NCBI GenBank assembly: GCA_023105745.1
Contig: JALGQZ010000012.1
Location: forward strand, 45,707,763 to 45,771,762
Direction: 5' to 3'
DNA: 64,000 nucleotides
Source of the DNA: Austropuccinia psidii
Lineage: Eukaryota; Basidiomycota; Pucciniomycetes; Pucciniales; Sphaerophragmiaceae
How positions within the stretch are numbered: position 1 is the first letter of the stretch; every line of letters starts with the position of its first letter. Position numbers and translations under genes: made by a program. The notes below the pieces were generated by a model. It was given only the letters and a program-made list of their open reading frames with translations, was not told where the DNA came from and searched no databases. Positions 25,414 to 36,216 of the stretch are shown piece after piece.

Positions 25414-25484
25414 TATAAATAGAGCTCTTTTTGCTCTGTTTTCCCCTCAGACGCATCAAAAACATTAAATCAATTGAATCAAAG
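25414..25484 (+). promoter_or_regulatory. T3 LTR promoter: TATA box and candidate leader exon
   Basis: TATAAATA at 25414-25421 is followed by a pyrimidine-rich start region (CTCTGTTTTCCCCTCAGA) and, at 25485, a good splice donor (AAAG then GTAATT). The same arrangement is in the 3' LTR (TATAAATA at 34086-34093) and in the diverged LTR fragment at 40771-41730 (TATAAAAGG, then AAAG/GTAAAT). This supports an LTR promoter with a short noncoding first exon. T6 has a TATAAAA at 61665-61671, but the equivalent donor position there lacks GT. Confidence 0.6.
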
Positions 25485-26170
25485 GTAATTTCTTTATTCT
25501 TTATATATAGAACTATTATATTATTAAATACCAAAGACCACCTTGTTATAATCATCTATTTTGACGTGATTAAATCATTTATTTAATTGTTTTTGCTAAA
25601 AATCTCTCTAAAAACTCATTTCCACATAAAAATCAAGAATATTAGTAATTTTTCTTTATTTTTATTGTAAATACAATTTGAAAAGATTGTATTTATATTT
25701 TTTGGCGTAAAATATTTCAAAATGATTATATTAAGTGTTAAAAGTAGGTTATTTTCTCTTATTATAATAATTTTCTCTTTATTATTATTTTAATAATTCT
25801 TTAATTAATATAAATAGTATTTATATTAATTTATAACTATAATATTGGTCATATTATTTTTATTCATTGTTTTTTATTAATAAAAGACAATTTTTTACGC
25901 CTTTATTATTTGTTTGTAGCAATAATAAAGGGCTTTTAAATATATTAATTATTTTATATTAATATATTTATTTTATTATATTATATTTTAAAATATAAAT
26001 TATATTATTATATTTTATTAATAATATAATCAATTTTACACCATAATTATAATAATTCTTTATTATTATAATTATTTTTTATCTTATTTATTTCATTCAT
26101 AAGGACATTCATAGTACAATAAGTAAAATATTAGTAATTTTTACTTATTGTTTCATAGTCAAACCTTACA

Positions 26171-26195
26171 TTTGGGGGCCTGGCCATGATATTTA
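26171..26195 (+). promoter_or_regulatory. T3 primer-binding region
   Basis: Directly after the LTR end CCTTACA the sequence is TTTGGGGGCCTGGCCATGAT. The equivalent position in T6 reads TTTGGGGGCCCAGCCGTGAT. Conservation between two otherwise diverged elements, its position and the TGG near the start fit a tRNA primer-binding site. I cannot name the tRNA. Confidence 0.7.
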
Positions 26196-26681
26196 CTTAA
26201 AAGACCTTTAAAAAGATTCTAATTGGGTTTATCCAATAATAAATTATATTTATAATAATAAAATTATATAATAATTTTATACTTTATTGATTTTAAAGGC
26301 TATTGAGGCATTTGGAAAGCAATTGTACTGTCTTACAGGTGGTTTTTTCACATCCTTAGACTTGCAAGAACTTTCTTTGAGTGACTCTAGTGATTAAAAA
26401 AGATATTCTAAAAATTAAAAATAATTTTTATTATAATTTAATTTTATAAAGAATCATATTAATTTTTATTTTATTTCTTAAAAATAAAAATAAAAATATG
26501 AAAAATATTAAAAAATATTAAAAAAACCAATAAAAAAGTTATTTTTATTCATTTTTATTCATTTCTTTATTCATTTCAATTTTTTAAAGATATATAAGCA
26601 ATTTCTACGTGGAAAATTGCCATATCTTGCCAAAAAGTAACACTTCTTATAAGAAGACTTATATTTATTTGTCTTTTTTAG
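26196..26681 (+). other. T3 leader, AT-rich
   Basis: About 490 bp of AT-rich leader between the primer-binding region and the candidate internal exon, with no open frame of note. It ends in a polypyrimidine-AG (GTCTTTTTTAG) that looks like a splice acceptor. Confidence 0.5.
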
Positions 26682-26831
26682 TGTTTGAGGATAACCCAAC
26701 AGAAGATAACCAAACTACTTTTGAGAGATTGGTGGAAGAAACTTGTCAAAGTTCTCCAACACCAGTTATCACTAAAAGAAAGAAAGCTAAGAAATTAGAC
26801 TTTCCAGGACCCACCATTCAAGACTCTGAAG
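26682..26831 (+). other. T3 candidate internal exon upstream of gag
   Basis: A 150-nt open segment bounded by an acceptor (TTTTTTAG at 26674-26681) and a donor (GAAG/GTGAGC at 26832). It enters with two bases of a codon (TG) and leaves with one (G). Translation gives an acidic then basic stretch (FEDNPTEDNQ, ITKRKKAKKLDF). A matching segment with the same phases is at 62515-62712 in T6. Removing 26832-26919 deletes the gag ATG at 26909 and joins this exon to the +1 frame. Splicing is inferred and not shown. Confidence 0.5.
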
Positions 26832-26908
26832 GTGAGCACCTCTTTTATAATTTCCATAAAAAGAATTTTTATTTCTAAAATACTTTTATTTTTCTTATTC
26901 CTTAAACT

Positions 26909-29788
26909 ATGACTACTAGAAGAGGTTCCCAATACTCCATCCAATCAGATGGAGCTGGACTCAGAGGTAGAACTGATCCCTCAAAAGGGAAAAGAAAGGG
27001 CAATATCCCCAGTGGAACAGAATACACACAAGGAAGTGCCTTATCCCAAAGGCAAGTCCCAGAAATGCCCATGATATCTGAACCTGAATTGGAGCTAAGT
27101 ATGAGTAACTCAAATAGGTACAAATCACATTCAGAGGGCTCAAACAGACATCTACATGAGCCAGTACAAGCAGTATTACACAGTGTACAAGGACAAAGAT
27201 TGGGAAATGCTGCCTCAAATACACCAAGGAGTGATGAACTCCTGGCACATCCTGAAAAAGTTCCTCAAAGAGGAGGAGATAGTGAAATACTCCAATGGAT
27301 GGAATCCACTGTCATCCAAACCTCAAATCAAAAAAATCAAGGATTACCACACCAAAAAGAGGGAGGCAACCAAGGAAGAAGCCCCAGTAGCTTCTACCAG
27401 CAAGCCCCAAGCCAACCCACTTCCCCAAGAAGGGAAGAGGAACAAGAAAAAGAATTGGAGGAAACCATATTCCCCAAGCTACAGGATCCCAAAAATCCAA
27501 AAGGATGCCATGGACAATGTTTTCAACACGGCCAGAACTTTGATGGAATTCAAAGACAAAGAGGAACAAAGAATGAGACAACCCCATTTACCAAAGAAAT
27601 AACCTTGTCTCCTGATGTTGTAAATACTTTAACAGAGCTTAAAAATAGTATTTTACCTCTTAAAGACATTAAAAACAGTTTATTATCTTTCCAAGAAATA
27701 AATAATAGCTTATCATCTTTAACCAAACTTGTTGTACAAAATAAGAAAGAAATTGATAACATAAAATTTATGATTGAAAATAATAAACCAAAAGTATTAA
27801 TTGACAATACTCAGAAATTAATACAAGGACAACAAGAATTGTACAAATACATAAGTGATATCAAAGAGAAAACTTTGACAATCAATTATGATGTGAGTAT
27901 TGACAATCTTACAGAAAAATTAAACAAATTAAGTATTTCTGTAGAAAAATTTGAAGAAAAGACTTCATCACACCAAAAATTACTTTTGGACCATGTGGAA
28001 AAAAGTGATGAAGCAAGAATGCATCTAAAAGATGATATTCAAAGTGAAATAAGGCTTATTACTGAAAAAATGGATAAAATGAATGAGGCTAATTTAAATT
28101 TGCCAAAGTTATCAACTACATTTTCTCATATAAGAAGCCCTGTTAAAATAAAAGAGGAATTGACAAATCCTTTCATAAAAGACTTGAGTCACCAAGATAA
28201 TAACCAAGTCTTAATGAAGGAAGCACCTCAATTAGAAGAATGGCCAACATTCACAGGAGAAGGTGAATATGACCACATGTCATTTATTAAAACAATTGAC
28301 ATGTTACAAGAAGACTATGCAATACCAGATGAATTAATCACTGCAAGATTACATTCATTGTTTGAAAAATCTGCAAAAAGATGGTATTATGGCATAAGAC
28401 AAACAAATGGCAAAAATACCTGGTCTTGGTGGAAACAAGAAATAATCACTAAGTGGGCAAATGATGCCTCGAGGTACAAAATAGAAAATGAATTTGAAAA
28501 TTCTTTCTTTGACCCAGACAAAGATAAACCTTTAACCTGGTTCTTAAAAAAAGTTGAAAGACTCAATGCATTGTACCCAGAAATGTCACAAAAAATGGTG
28601 CATATGAGAATACTCAAGAGATGTGGAGGAGAGCTAGAACATGCCCTAATAAGCAGGTGTATAGAACCATGCTCCACAGAAGAGTACATTAATGCACTGG
28701 AAGACATAGTGACAAGAACGAAAATTAGCAGGACTTGGAAGAAATTGGACATTAAAACCCCAAATAAACCATTTATCAAAAAAGATAAATCAAAAGAATC
28801 CTTCAAGCCCAGTACATCCAATAATAATGAGCAAAGAAAATGCCATAAATGTGGAGGTATTGGACACTTAGCCAATAATTGCCTAAAAAAGGCAAAAATC
28901 AATGAAATTGTGGAAACAGAAAACCACAATGACAAAGAGGAGGAATCTGACTCTGAAAAAGAAACAGAAGAATCAGAAACTTCTGAAAGTGATGAAATCA
29001 ATATAATTAATGCAGAAATTAATAACATTGATATAATTTATGAAGTACTAGATGTCAACTCAAATTTACCACAATTTGGAACATCTGACACAAACCTGAC
29101 AAATGTGCAATATGCCAAAATGTATAGAACCAAACCTGCAAGAGGAATGGGATATACAGCTGGAAAATCAAGCATAAGTATTGTTATGGTTGATAACCAA
29201 GAAGGAAAAGTTAACTTAGATACAGGAGCATATTGCACCTGTGTTGGCAAAAGTTATTTAAAAACCATTGTCCCAGACTGGCAAGAAAAACTTATGCCAA
29301 CACAAGGTGTCAAATTCAGTAGTGCAAGTGAAAGCATGAAGCCCCTTGGAATAATTGATTTAACACTAATTTTTCCTCACCCTTCACAATGTGTCAGAAT
29401 TAAAGTGGAATTTGTGGTAATGGACAGCTGTACCAGTAATCACTTTATCCTGGGAAATGACTACTTATCAATCTATGGTATAGATATCTCTAACCAGAAG
29501 GATAGATATTTTACCATAGGAGACAATAAGAGACAAAAGTTTGGCTTCTTAAATAACAAAAAACAAATTACAGTTATTAAGAAGAAAGAAAAGATTCCAG
29601 AAAAGGAACTTTTTATATCTGAACAACTTAAAGAGGCAGAATTCAATCAAGAATTAACAGAAAAAATGAAAGAAAAATTGATTAACCTCTTATTTAAGTA
29701 CAAAGATGCCTTTGCAACTGACAAAGAGCCACTAGGTGCTATAATTGGGCATGAAGTAGACATAATTCTTAATGTGGAAAAGCCTTAA
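26909..29788 (+). pseudogene. T3 Gag-protease open frame (ends at a premature TAA)
   Basis: A 959-residue frame from ATG 26909. Residues 1-60 are a basic, Ser/Gly-rich start (TRRGSQYS). A long hydrophilic stretch follows; residues about 230-410 look coiled-coil (repeated KDIKNSL/QEINNSL heptad-like units, EKFEEK). The capsid-like region starts near residue 440 (EWPTFTGEG), and a CCHC zinc knuckle CHKCGGIGHLANNC is near 643. A Glu/Ser-rich acidic segment comes next, then the aspartic protease motif LDTGAYC near 770, and FILGNDYL. The frame meets TAA at 29786 just before the RT region, which continues in the same frame. The gag segment 27105-27602 overlaps a second frame that appears constrained. 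Confidence 0.92.
27156..27602 (+). CDS. T3 overlapping +1-frame ORF in gag, homologous to one in T6
   Basis: A 148-codon frame offset by one base from gag, open from about 27105 and with a start ATG at 27156. It encodes a Lys-rich protein with no family I recognise. It aligns almost without gaps to the +1 frame of T6: DIY, MNS..KKFL, NGW(N/H)PL, APVAS, then PYSxxYRIPxIQxDAMxNVF. Over the last 33 aligned codons I count 22 identical residues in this frame against 17 in gag. Of 26 base differences, 16 are at third positions of this frame. The frame is interrupted upstream by TGA 27072, TAA 27096 and TGA 27102, so a spliced product from the upstream exon would end early in this copy. Confidence 0.6.
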   Translation: MSQYKQYYTVYKDKDWEMLPQIHQGVMNSWHILKKFLKEEEIVKYSNGWNPLSSKPQIKKIKDYHTKKREATKEEAPVASTSKPQANPLPQEGKRNKKKNWRKPYSPSYRIPKIQKDAMDNVFNTARTLMEFKDKEEQRMRQPHLPKK

Positions 29789-32696
29789 CCACCCTTACTA
29801 AGGAGACCAGCTTACCCAGCTAGTCCAAGAGCCAGAGAAGCCTTAGAGGTACACATTAAAGAATTAATGGACCTTGGAGTACTGAGAAAGGTAGGACATA
29901 ATTAACAGATAGAAGTTACTACTCCTGTCATTATAACTTGGCATAATGGAAAATCAAGGATGGTAGGAGACTTCAGGGCCCTGAACACCTATACTATTCC
30001 AGATAGATATCCAATACCTAGAATCCATGAGACATTGACACAATTGTCACAAGCTAAGTTCATTACAGCTATGGATTCTCTTAAGGGTTTTCATCAAAAT
30101 TTCTTAACAGACAATGCCAAGAAACTACTAAGAATAATAGTCCATTGTGGAATTTTTGAATACTTAAGAATGCCATTTGGGATAAAAAATGCACCTTGCC
30201 ATTATCAAAGAATGATGAATACCATATTCCCTGAAGAATTATCAGAAGGATGGTTAATTATCTATATTGATGATATTATAGTCTGCTCAGAAACTTGGGA
30301 AAATCACCTTACAAGACTAGAAAGAGTACTACAGAAAATAGTCCAAGTGAATATGAAAATTTCCTTGAAAAAGTGGCATGTTGCATATAATGAATTAAAA
30401 GCACTAGGACATGTTGTATCTGGACTCAGTATAGGCATAGACAAAAATAAAGTAGCAGCAGTACTACTTAAACCAATGCCTCAAACCAAAGAAGAAATGC
30501 AATCATTTCTAGGATTTTCTGGTTACTATAGACAGCATATAAAGGACTTTGCAAAAATTGCTAAATCCCTGTATAAGCTATGTGACCAACAAACAGTCTA
30601 TGAAATGACAGAAGAAAGAGTCAAGGCATATGAAAAATTGAAAAATTCCTTAACAAATGCCCCATTTCTTCTAATGCCAGATTGGAAACTACCCTTTAAA
30701 CTTTACATTGATGCTTGTGGAGAAGGACTAGGTGCTGCACTTCACCAAACACAAATTATCAATGATAAACCAGTAGAAGGACCAATTTGTTTCATTTCAA
30801 GGCAGATAAAACCAACAGAGGCAAGGTATGGAGCCAGCCAAATGGAATGCTTATGCTTAGTGTGGGCTTTAGAAAAACTGCATTATTATTTGGATGGCAC
30901 AGTATTTGATGTAATCACAGACTGTAATGCTGTGAAATCACTATTAAATATGAAGACTCCAAATAGAAATATGCTGAGATGGCAAATTGCTATCCAAGAA
31001 TATAGAGGAAATATGACTATTGTGCATAAATCTGGAAATATTCATAAAAATGCAGATGGTCTTAGCAGATGGGCTTTAGCAAATACCCCTGACAATCCAG
31101 CATGGGTACCACAAGAAGAACACCATATAGAAGGAATATGTGTTACAGACATTGGCACAGAATTCTTTAACCAAGTTAAAGAAAGCTATAAGACAGACAA
31201 AAATTGCTATATCTTAAGCCAACTTCTAATGAAAGACTGCAAAGACCCATCACTTTCATCAAAACTGGATGAAACATGGAAAAAGGCATATGATGAAGGA
31301 AGATTCCACCTCCTTGATGGAATCCTCTACCATAGAACAAAACACACATGTGTTATAACCTTAACAGATAGAAAACTAATAAACACTATTTTAAATGAGT
31401 GTCATGATAGTGTTGCATCTGGACATCTCTCAGAAGATAGGACACTAGAGAGGGTGAAAACCTGCTCTTGGTGGCCAAATTGGAAGAAAGATGTTGTAGA
31501 GTACTGCCAAACCTGTGACAGATGCCAAAAAGCCAAAAGAGCCACAGGAAAGAAATCTGGAATGATGATCCAAATCCAAGAACCAAAATCCCCATGGGAA
31601 ATAGTTCATATGGATTGGGTAACAGCATTACCACCAGGAGGAGACAGGAGTTATAATGCATGCCTAGTGTTAGTTGACAGATACAGTAAAACTCCCATGT
31701 CATAAAGATGACACAGCTATGGACACAGCCATCATGATATGGAATAAAGTTATTAGCCATACAGGCTTATTCCAGAATATTATAAGCAACAGAGACCCAA
31801 AGTTCACTTCAGCATTATGGACAAATCTCCATAACTTGTTTGGGACAAAGTTATCATTCTCAACAGCTTATCATCCTCAAACTGATGGTTTAGCAGAAAG
31901 AATGATACAGACATTAGAAGACATGATCAGAAGATTCTGTGCTTATGGGCTAGAATTCAAAGATTCTGATGGTTTTACCCATGATTGGTGTGCACTAATA
32001 CCAGCACTGGAACTGGCATATAAAACATCAATCCATTCTTCTACTGGAAAAACACCAGCAATGCTAGAAAAAGGTTGGAATCCAAGACTTCCTTATGACA
32101 CCCTCAAAAAGGACTTAGTGGATATACACCCAACAGCAAGCAGCTTTAAAAAAATTCTTGACAAGGCAAGACACCATGCAAACAGATGTATGCAAGATTC
32201 TTTCAAATATGCAAAAGAAAGATGGGATAAAAGTCATAAGCCACCTGATTTCAAAATAGGAGACTTAGTACTAGTATCAACCCTTAATTTCAATAACATA
32301 AAAGGCCCAAATAAATTGAAAGATTCCTTTGCAGGACCATTTATGATAAAAGCACTTCATGGACCCAATGCTGTGCAATTGGAACTCACAGGTGAACTAA
32401 TGAACAAACACCCAACTTTCCCTGTAAGTCTGATAAAACATTACAGTTCAAGTGACAAGGAGTTATCTCCACTAAGAAATAAACCCCCACTTGAAATCCC
32501 CCCTTTGGAAGAAGGAGAAGAAAAGAAAATTATGAAAGTTCTTAAAGAAAGAAGAACAAGAAACAAAAAAGAAAGAGAATACCTTGTAAGGTATAGAAAT
32601 CCAACTCAAGAAGATGAATGGCTACTTGAGAAAGATATAACAAATGCTGATAAACTACTAAGGAGGTTTAGACATGAAAGAAAACCTAAAGAATAA
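29789..32696 (+). pseudogene. T3 reverse transcriptase, RNase H and integrase
   Basis: This continues the gag frame after two TAA codons (29786, near 29901). Reverse transcriptase shows [15 protein letters not shown], a catalytic Asp in [21 protein letters not shown] and YIDD at about 30263. RNase H starts at [16 protein letters not shown] and includes [12 protein letters not shown] and the NADGLSRW end. Integrase has its zinc region ([21 protein letters not shown]), then [11 protein letters not shown]. Near 31697 about 11 bases seem lost within a KTPxFLPCHKDD motif. The frame shifts and continues (31674-32696) with NRDPKFTS, AERMIQTLED, a GPF segment and a chromo-like tail ending LLRRFRHERK. 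The enzyme set is complete in order but not expressible as one protein. Confidence 0.93.
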
Positions 32697-32789
32697 TAAA
32701 ATCAAGCATTATTGAGCTTCACGACTGGTAAAGTCTACTGAAGAGGTAGGACAGTGGATGATACCCTAATCACAAATATCAGATTGTGG

Positions 32790-32814
32790 TACAATCTTTT
32801 TTGGTGGTAGGGAA
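32790..32814 (+). promoter_or_regulatory. T3 polypurine tract
   Basis: TTTTTTGGTGGTAGGGAA immediately precedes the 3' LTR start TGTGAGCC. The upstream T-run and purine tract match the equivalent site of T1. Confidence 0.75.
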
Positions 32815-34826
32815 TGTGAGCCTTTGAGATACTACCACATACCCAATAAGGTCACAAAAAATACTTAGAGCAATTATACCTTTTAGATAATTATATTAAA
32901 ATCACTTAGAATAATTACACATTAAAAATAATTACTTTAAAAATACAAAAAATACCATAAATTGGTACAAAACTTGGTTTAACTTAAAAAACAATGAATA
33001 AACATGTGAACAAAATTATACCATTGGATTCCCCATGGTAAAATACACATATACCATTTTTATGGCAAATCTGTAAAACCAATATTTAATGAGTTATAAG
33101 GAATAATACCTTATAAAAACCATAAATCCTTATTTATTTCAAGAACCAATGAGACAACATGTGAAATAAATTGTACCATTGGATTCCTTATGAAGCTCCA
33201 CACATAAAACAATTAATGAGCTAATTACCAAAGTTAATACTTAAGGAATTAACCTGAATATATGCACTTTTTTGGTCAACGCATATATTCAAGGATCATA
33301 GCTAATATCTCTTAAACTATACAAGATAGAGTGATGAACCAAAAATGAAGTTACCACGGGATTACTGTAAGAACACAGATATGAACTTTATTTTACAATT
33401 TATAAACAAGGTTAAAACCTATGATGAAATATTGATAAAAATCAACAGAGCTGTTGACCACTTTGTTGTGAAAGTGGTCCAAACTTAAAATAAAGTACAC
33501 AGTTGGATTCTACTAGTTCATTCGTGAAGAATGATGTAATTTATATTATTAAATTCAGGGTATAACCCCCTGAAATCATGATTTGAAGTTTAAAATATTG
33601 AATTTTGACAGAAAAGATGAGTTACAAGAAAAATCATCAAAATTAGAGTTTTGATGATGTAATGAAAAGCTCTTGGGAGCATAATAAGATTATGTCAGGC
33701 TATCAGAATTCACTCTCTGAATTTCTGTAGCGTGTAAAACTCAAAAGTTATCAAAGATCAAAGTTTGAGCTTAAGTTGAGCAGTTATGATCACCTACTGT
33801 AACCTTAAATTAAGTTTAACAGTCATATGAGTGATACAATTGATGAATACTATTAGTTTATGATTAAAACTAATAAAATACACAAAATTTGGGGTTCTTC
33901 CAAGCCTCTGATGTCATCAAACTTAGAGTTATAGTGATAACTCTAAATAATGGTGCAATAATGATGTAATATGGTTTGATCATGATGTAATCATCCTCAA
34001 ACCTTAAAATATTGATCAATTCCAGTGGATATGATCAGTACACGTCTACTAGAAGCCTGTTGGACTCTAGGAGGGAGGTATTTACTATAAATAGAGCTCT
34101 TTTTGCTCTGTTTTCCCCTCAGACACATCAAAAACATTAAATCAATTAAATAAAAGGTAATTTCTTTATTCTTTATATATAAAACTATTATATTATTAAA
34201 TACCAAAGACCATCTTCTTATAATAATCTATTTTGACGTGATTAAATCATTTATTTAATTGTCTTTGCTAAAAATCTCTCTAAAAACTCATTTCCACATA
34301 AAAATCAAGAATATTAGTAATTTTTCTTTATTTTTATTGTAAATACAATTTGAAAAGATTGTATTTATATTTTTTGGCATAAAATATTTCAAAATCATTT
34401 TATTAAGTGTTAAAAGTAGGTTATTTTCTCTTATTATAATAATTTTCTCTTTATTATTATTTTAATAATTCTTTAATTAATATAAATAGTATTTATATTA
34501 ATTTATAACTATATTATTGGTAATATTATTGTTATTAATTGTTTTTTATTAATAAAAAACAATTTTTTACGCCTTTATTATTTGTTTGTAACAATAATAA
34601 AGTGCTTTTAAATATATTAATTATTTTATATTAATATATTTATTTTATTATATTATATTTTATAATATAAATTATATTATTATATTTTATTAATAATATA
34701 ATTAATTTTACCCCATAATTATAATAATTATTTTTTATCTTATTTATTTCATTCATAAGGACATTCATAGTACAATAAGTAAAATATTATTAATTTTTAC
34801 TTATTGTTTCATAGTCAAACCTTACA
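32815..34826 (+). repeat. T3 3' LTR
   Basis: 2012 bp, TGTGAGCC to CCTTACA, co-linear with the T3 5' LTR minus T4. Differences from the 5' copy are scattered single substitutions and small indels, giving only modest divergence by eye. The target duplication CATAA follows at 34827-34831 and leads straight back into T2 gag. Confidence 0.97.
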
Positions 34827-34831
34827 CATAA

Positions 34832-35446
34832 AGCACCTTCTTCCTGTCTTGAGAGAAGTTTGCCGGATCATTATGAAAGATAAGCTGGCATGACTGGATA
34901 AAGCTTCTGACTTTGAAGGGCTGAGTCTCATCAAAGCATTCTGGTGCCTTCATAGATGGAGTCTTGAAGGCTGGTGGTCTTGATGAATCAGAAGAAGAAT
35001 CTGCTTGAAGATTGGCCGTAATCTGAGTCATTTGCTGCATAATGGCCAATAAAGATGGTTCAGATTGGTGAGAGACAGGCTGATCAGACTGGGCTAGAGT
35101 TGGTCTTCCGGTATCTTGGGATGCTTCCACCGGAGCAGGGACATCTTCAGTACCTTCAGACTCTTCCTCTTCCACAGAATTCTCCTCCTCCTCTTCACCG
35201 TCTTCACCCGGACCTTTGAAACTTCTCCTTGACATGCCTGGAAAACCGCCAACTACTCCTGAAAAAGAATTTGATCTTCTTGGCACTCTTCCTTCCTTCC
35301 ATGTGGGGTACTCTATCTAATTGGGACCTCAGTTGAGGAACTGCTGGGGTGCCATCAAGAGGAACTCTTGGAGTAGGAGTAAGAACAGCTTGAGTTTGAG
35401 CCTGGGATCTGGTCTGTCTTGCAGGAGGTGAATGTTGGAGTGGCAT
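34832..35446 (-). pseudogene. T2 gag, N-terminal part
   Basis: Minus strand from ATG 35446: a basic, Pro/Thr-rich start (PPARQTRSQAQT), then at about 35290 a frameshift at a GGAAGGAAGGAAG run. The new frame gives PRRSNSFSGVVGGFPG, a long Glu-rich acidic segment, and the start of the capsid (CFDETQPFKVRSFIQSC). The frame continues across the T3 insertion into 22277-21572. The GGAA run suggests slippage as the cause of the frameshift. Confidence 0.88.
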
Positions 35447-36216
35447 GATTGAATAAGAATAAAAATTTAAATAAAAGGAATAAAAACTTGAGGCAAAACC
35501 GAAATAGTCTTGAGGATCAAATCAAATCAAATCTTGAGGAAAAATCAATGAATCAATGAAAATCTTAAAGTATTTCAATCAATCAAAACAAATGAGTCTT
35601 GAAGTCAAAATCAATATCAATGAAAAATCTTGAAGTAAATCAAATCAATCAATCATTCAATAAATGAAATCTTGCAGTGAAAATCAATCAGTCAAATGAA
35701 TTCTTGAGTCAAAATCAATTAATGTCAAAGTCTTGATGTGAAATTCAGCAAAATCGATGAAAAATCTTCAGGTCAATCAATTATCTTGAAGTCAATATCA
35801 ATTACGTCAATTCAGTCAATCAAATCAATTATCAAGTGAATTCTTCCTGAAAATCAAAATTCTTGAGGAATAAATCAAAATGAATCCTGATATGAAGAAC
35901 GTGTCTGAACAATTTGATGAATAATCTGATAATGAAAATGATAATACGCCTGAATGAAGGATAAGAATGAGATTGATGATTGGTTGAGATTAAGATTGAA
36001 AAAGATAACAGAAATAAAATTAGGTCAGCTTTCAATTTTCAGAATGAAGAATGAATGAGAGAAAATTGAGAGGTGACAAAGAATCATTAATTTTCATAAG
36101 CGTAAAGAGTCATAATTTCGATGAATGAATGAATGAAATTGATGAAGAATGAATGAATAAAAATGATGAAGAATGAATGAATAGAATGAAAAGAAATTAT
36201 GATTTAATTAATATAA
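35447..36216 (-). repeat. T2 leader, low-complexity repeats
   Basis: 770 bp between the 5' LTR and the gag ATG, dominated by imperfect short repeats. On the plus strand these read TCAATCAA / TCTTGA(A/G)G words in 35500-35830 and GAATGAATGAAT / GATGAAGAATGAATGA words in 36110-36200. Next to the LTR (minus strand TTATATTAATTAAATC) there is no TGG-type primer site, unlike T3 and T6. Some chromoviruses related to Tf1 self-prime. Whether this one does cannot be read directly. Confidence 0.7.

Larger units (their letters stand above)
22278..26170 (+). repeat. T3 5' LTR (interrupted by T4)
   Basis: Starts TGTGAGCCTTTGAG and ends CCTTACA. It matches the 3' LTR in two blocks, 22278-23291 and 25153-26170. 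The 1861 bp between them are absent from the 3' LTR, where the sequence reads straight through CAGTCATATGAGTG. A very AT-rich 3' half (25560-26130) is shared by both copies. Confidence 0.96.
22278..34826 (+). mobile_element. T3: Ty3/Gypsy element inserted in T2 gag
   Basis: Full-length plus-strand element, LTRs TGTGAGCC..CCTTACA, with target duplication CATAA at 22273-22277 and 34827-34831. The order is 5' LTR, primer site, leader with a candidate internal exon, gag-pol in one frame, polypurine tract, 3' LTR. The 5' LTR is 1.9 kb longer than the 3' LTR because it holds the solo LTR T4. Lesions: TAA at 29786 and TAA near 29901 in the protease-RT region, and a small deletion near 31697 that shifts integrase out of frame. 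It is defective but less decayed than T1. Confidence 0.97.

Noticed and set aside
27312..29028. Long minus-strand frames under T3 gag
   Set aside because: Antisense shadows of the gag frame; no conserved motif and no equivalent in T6.
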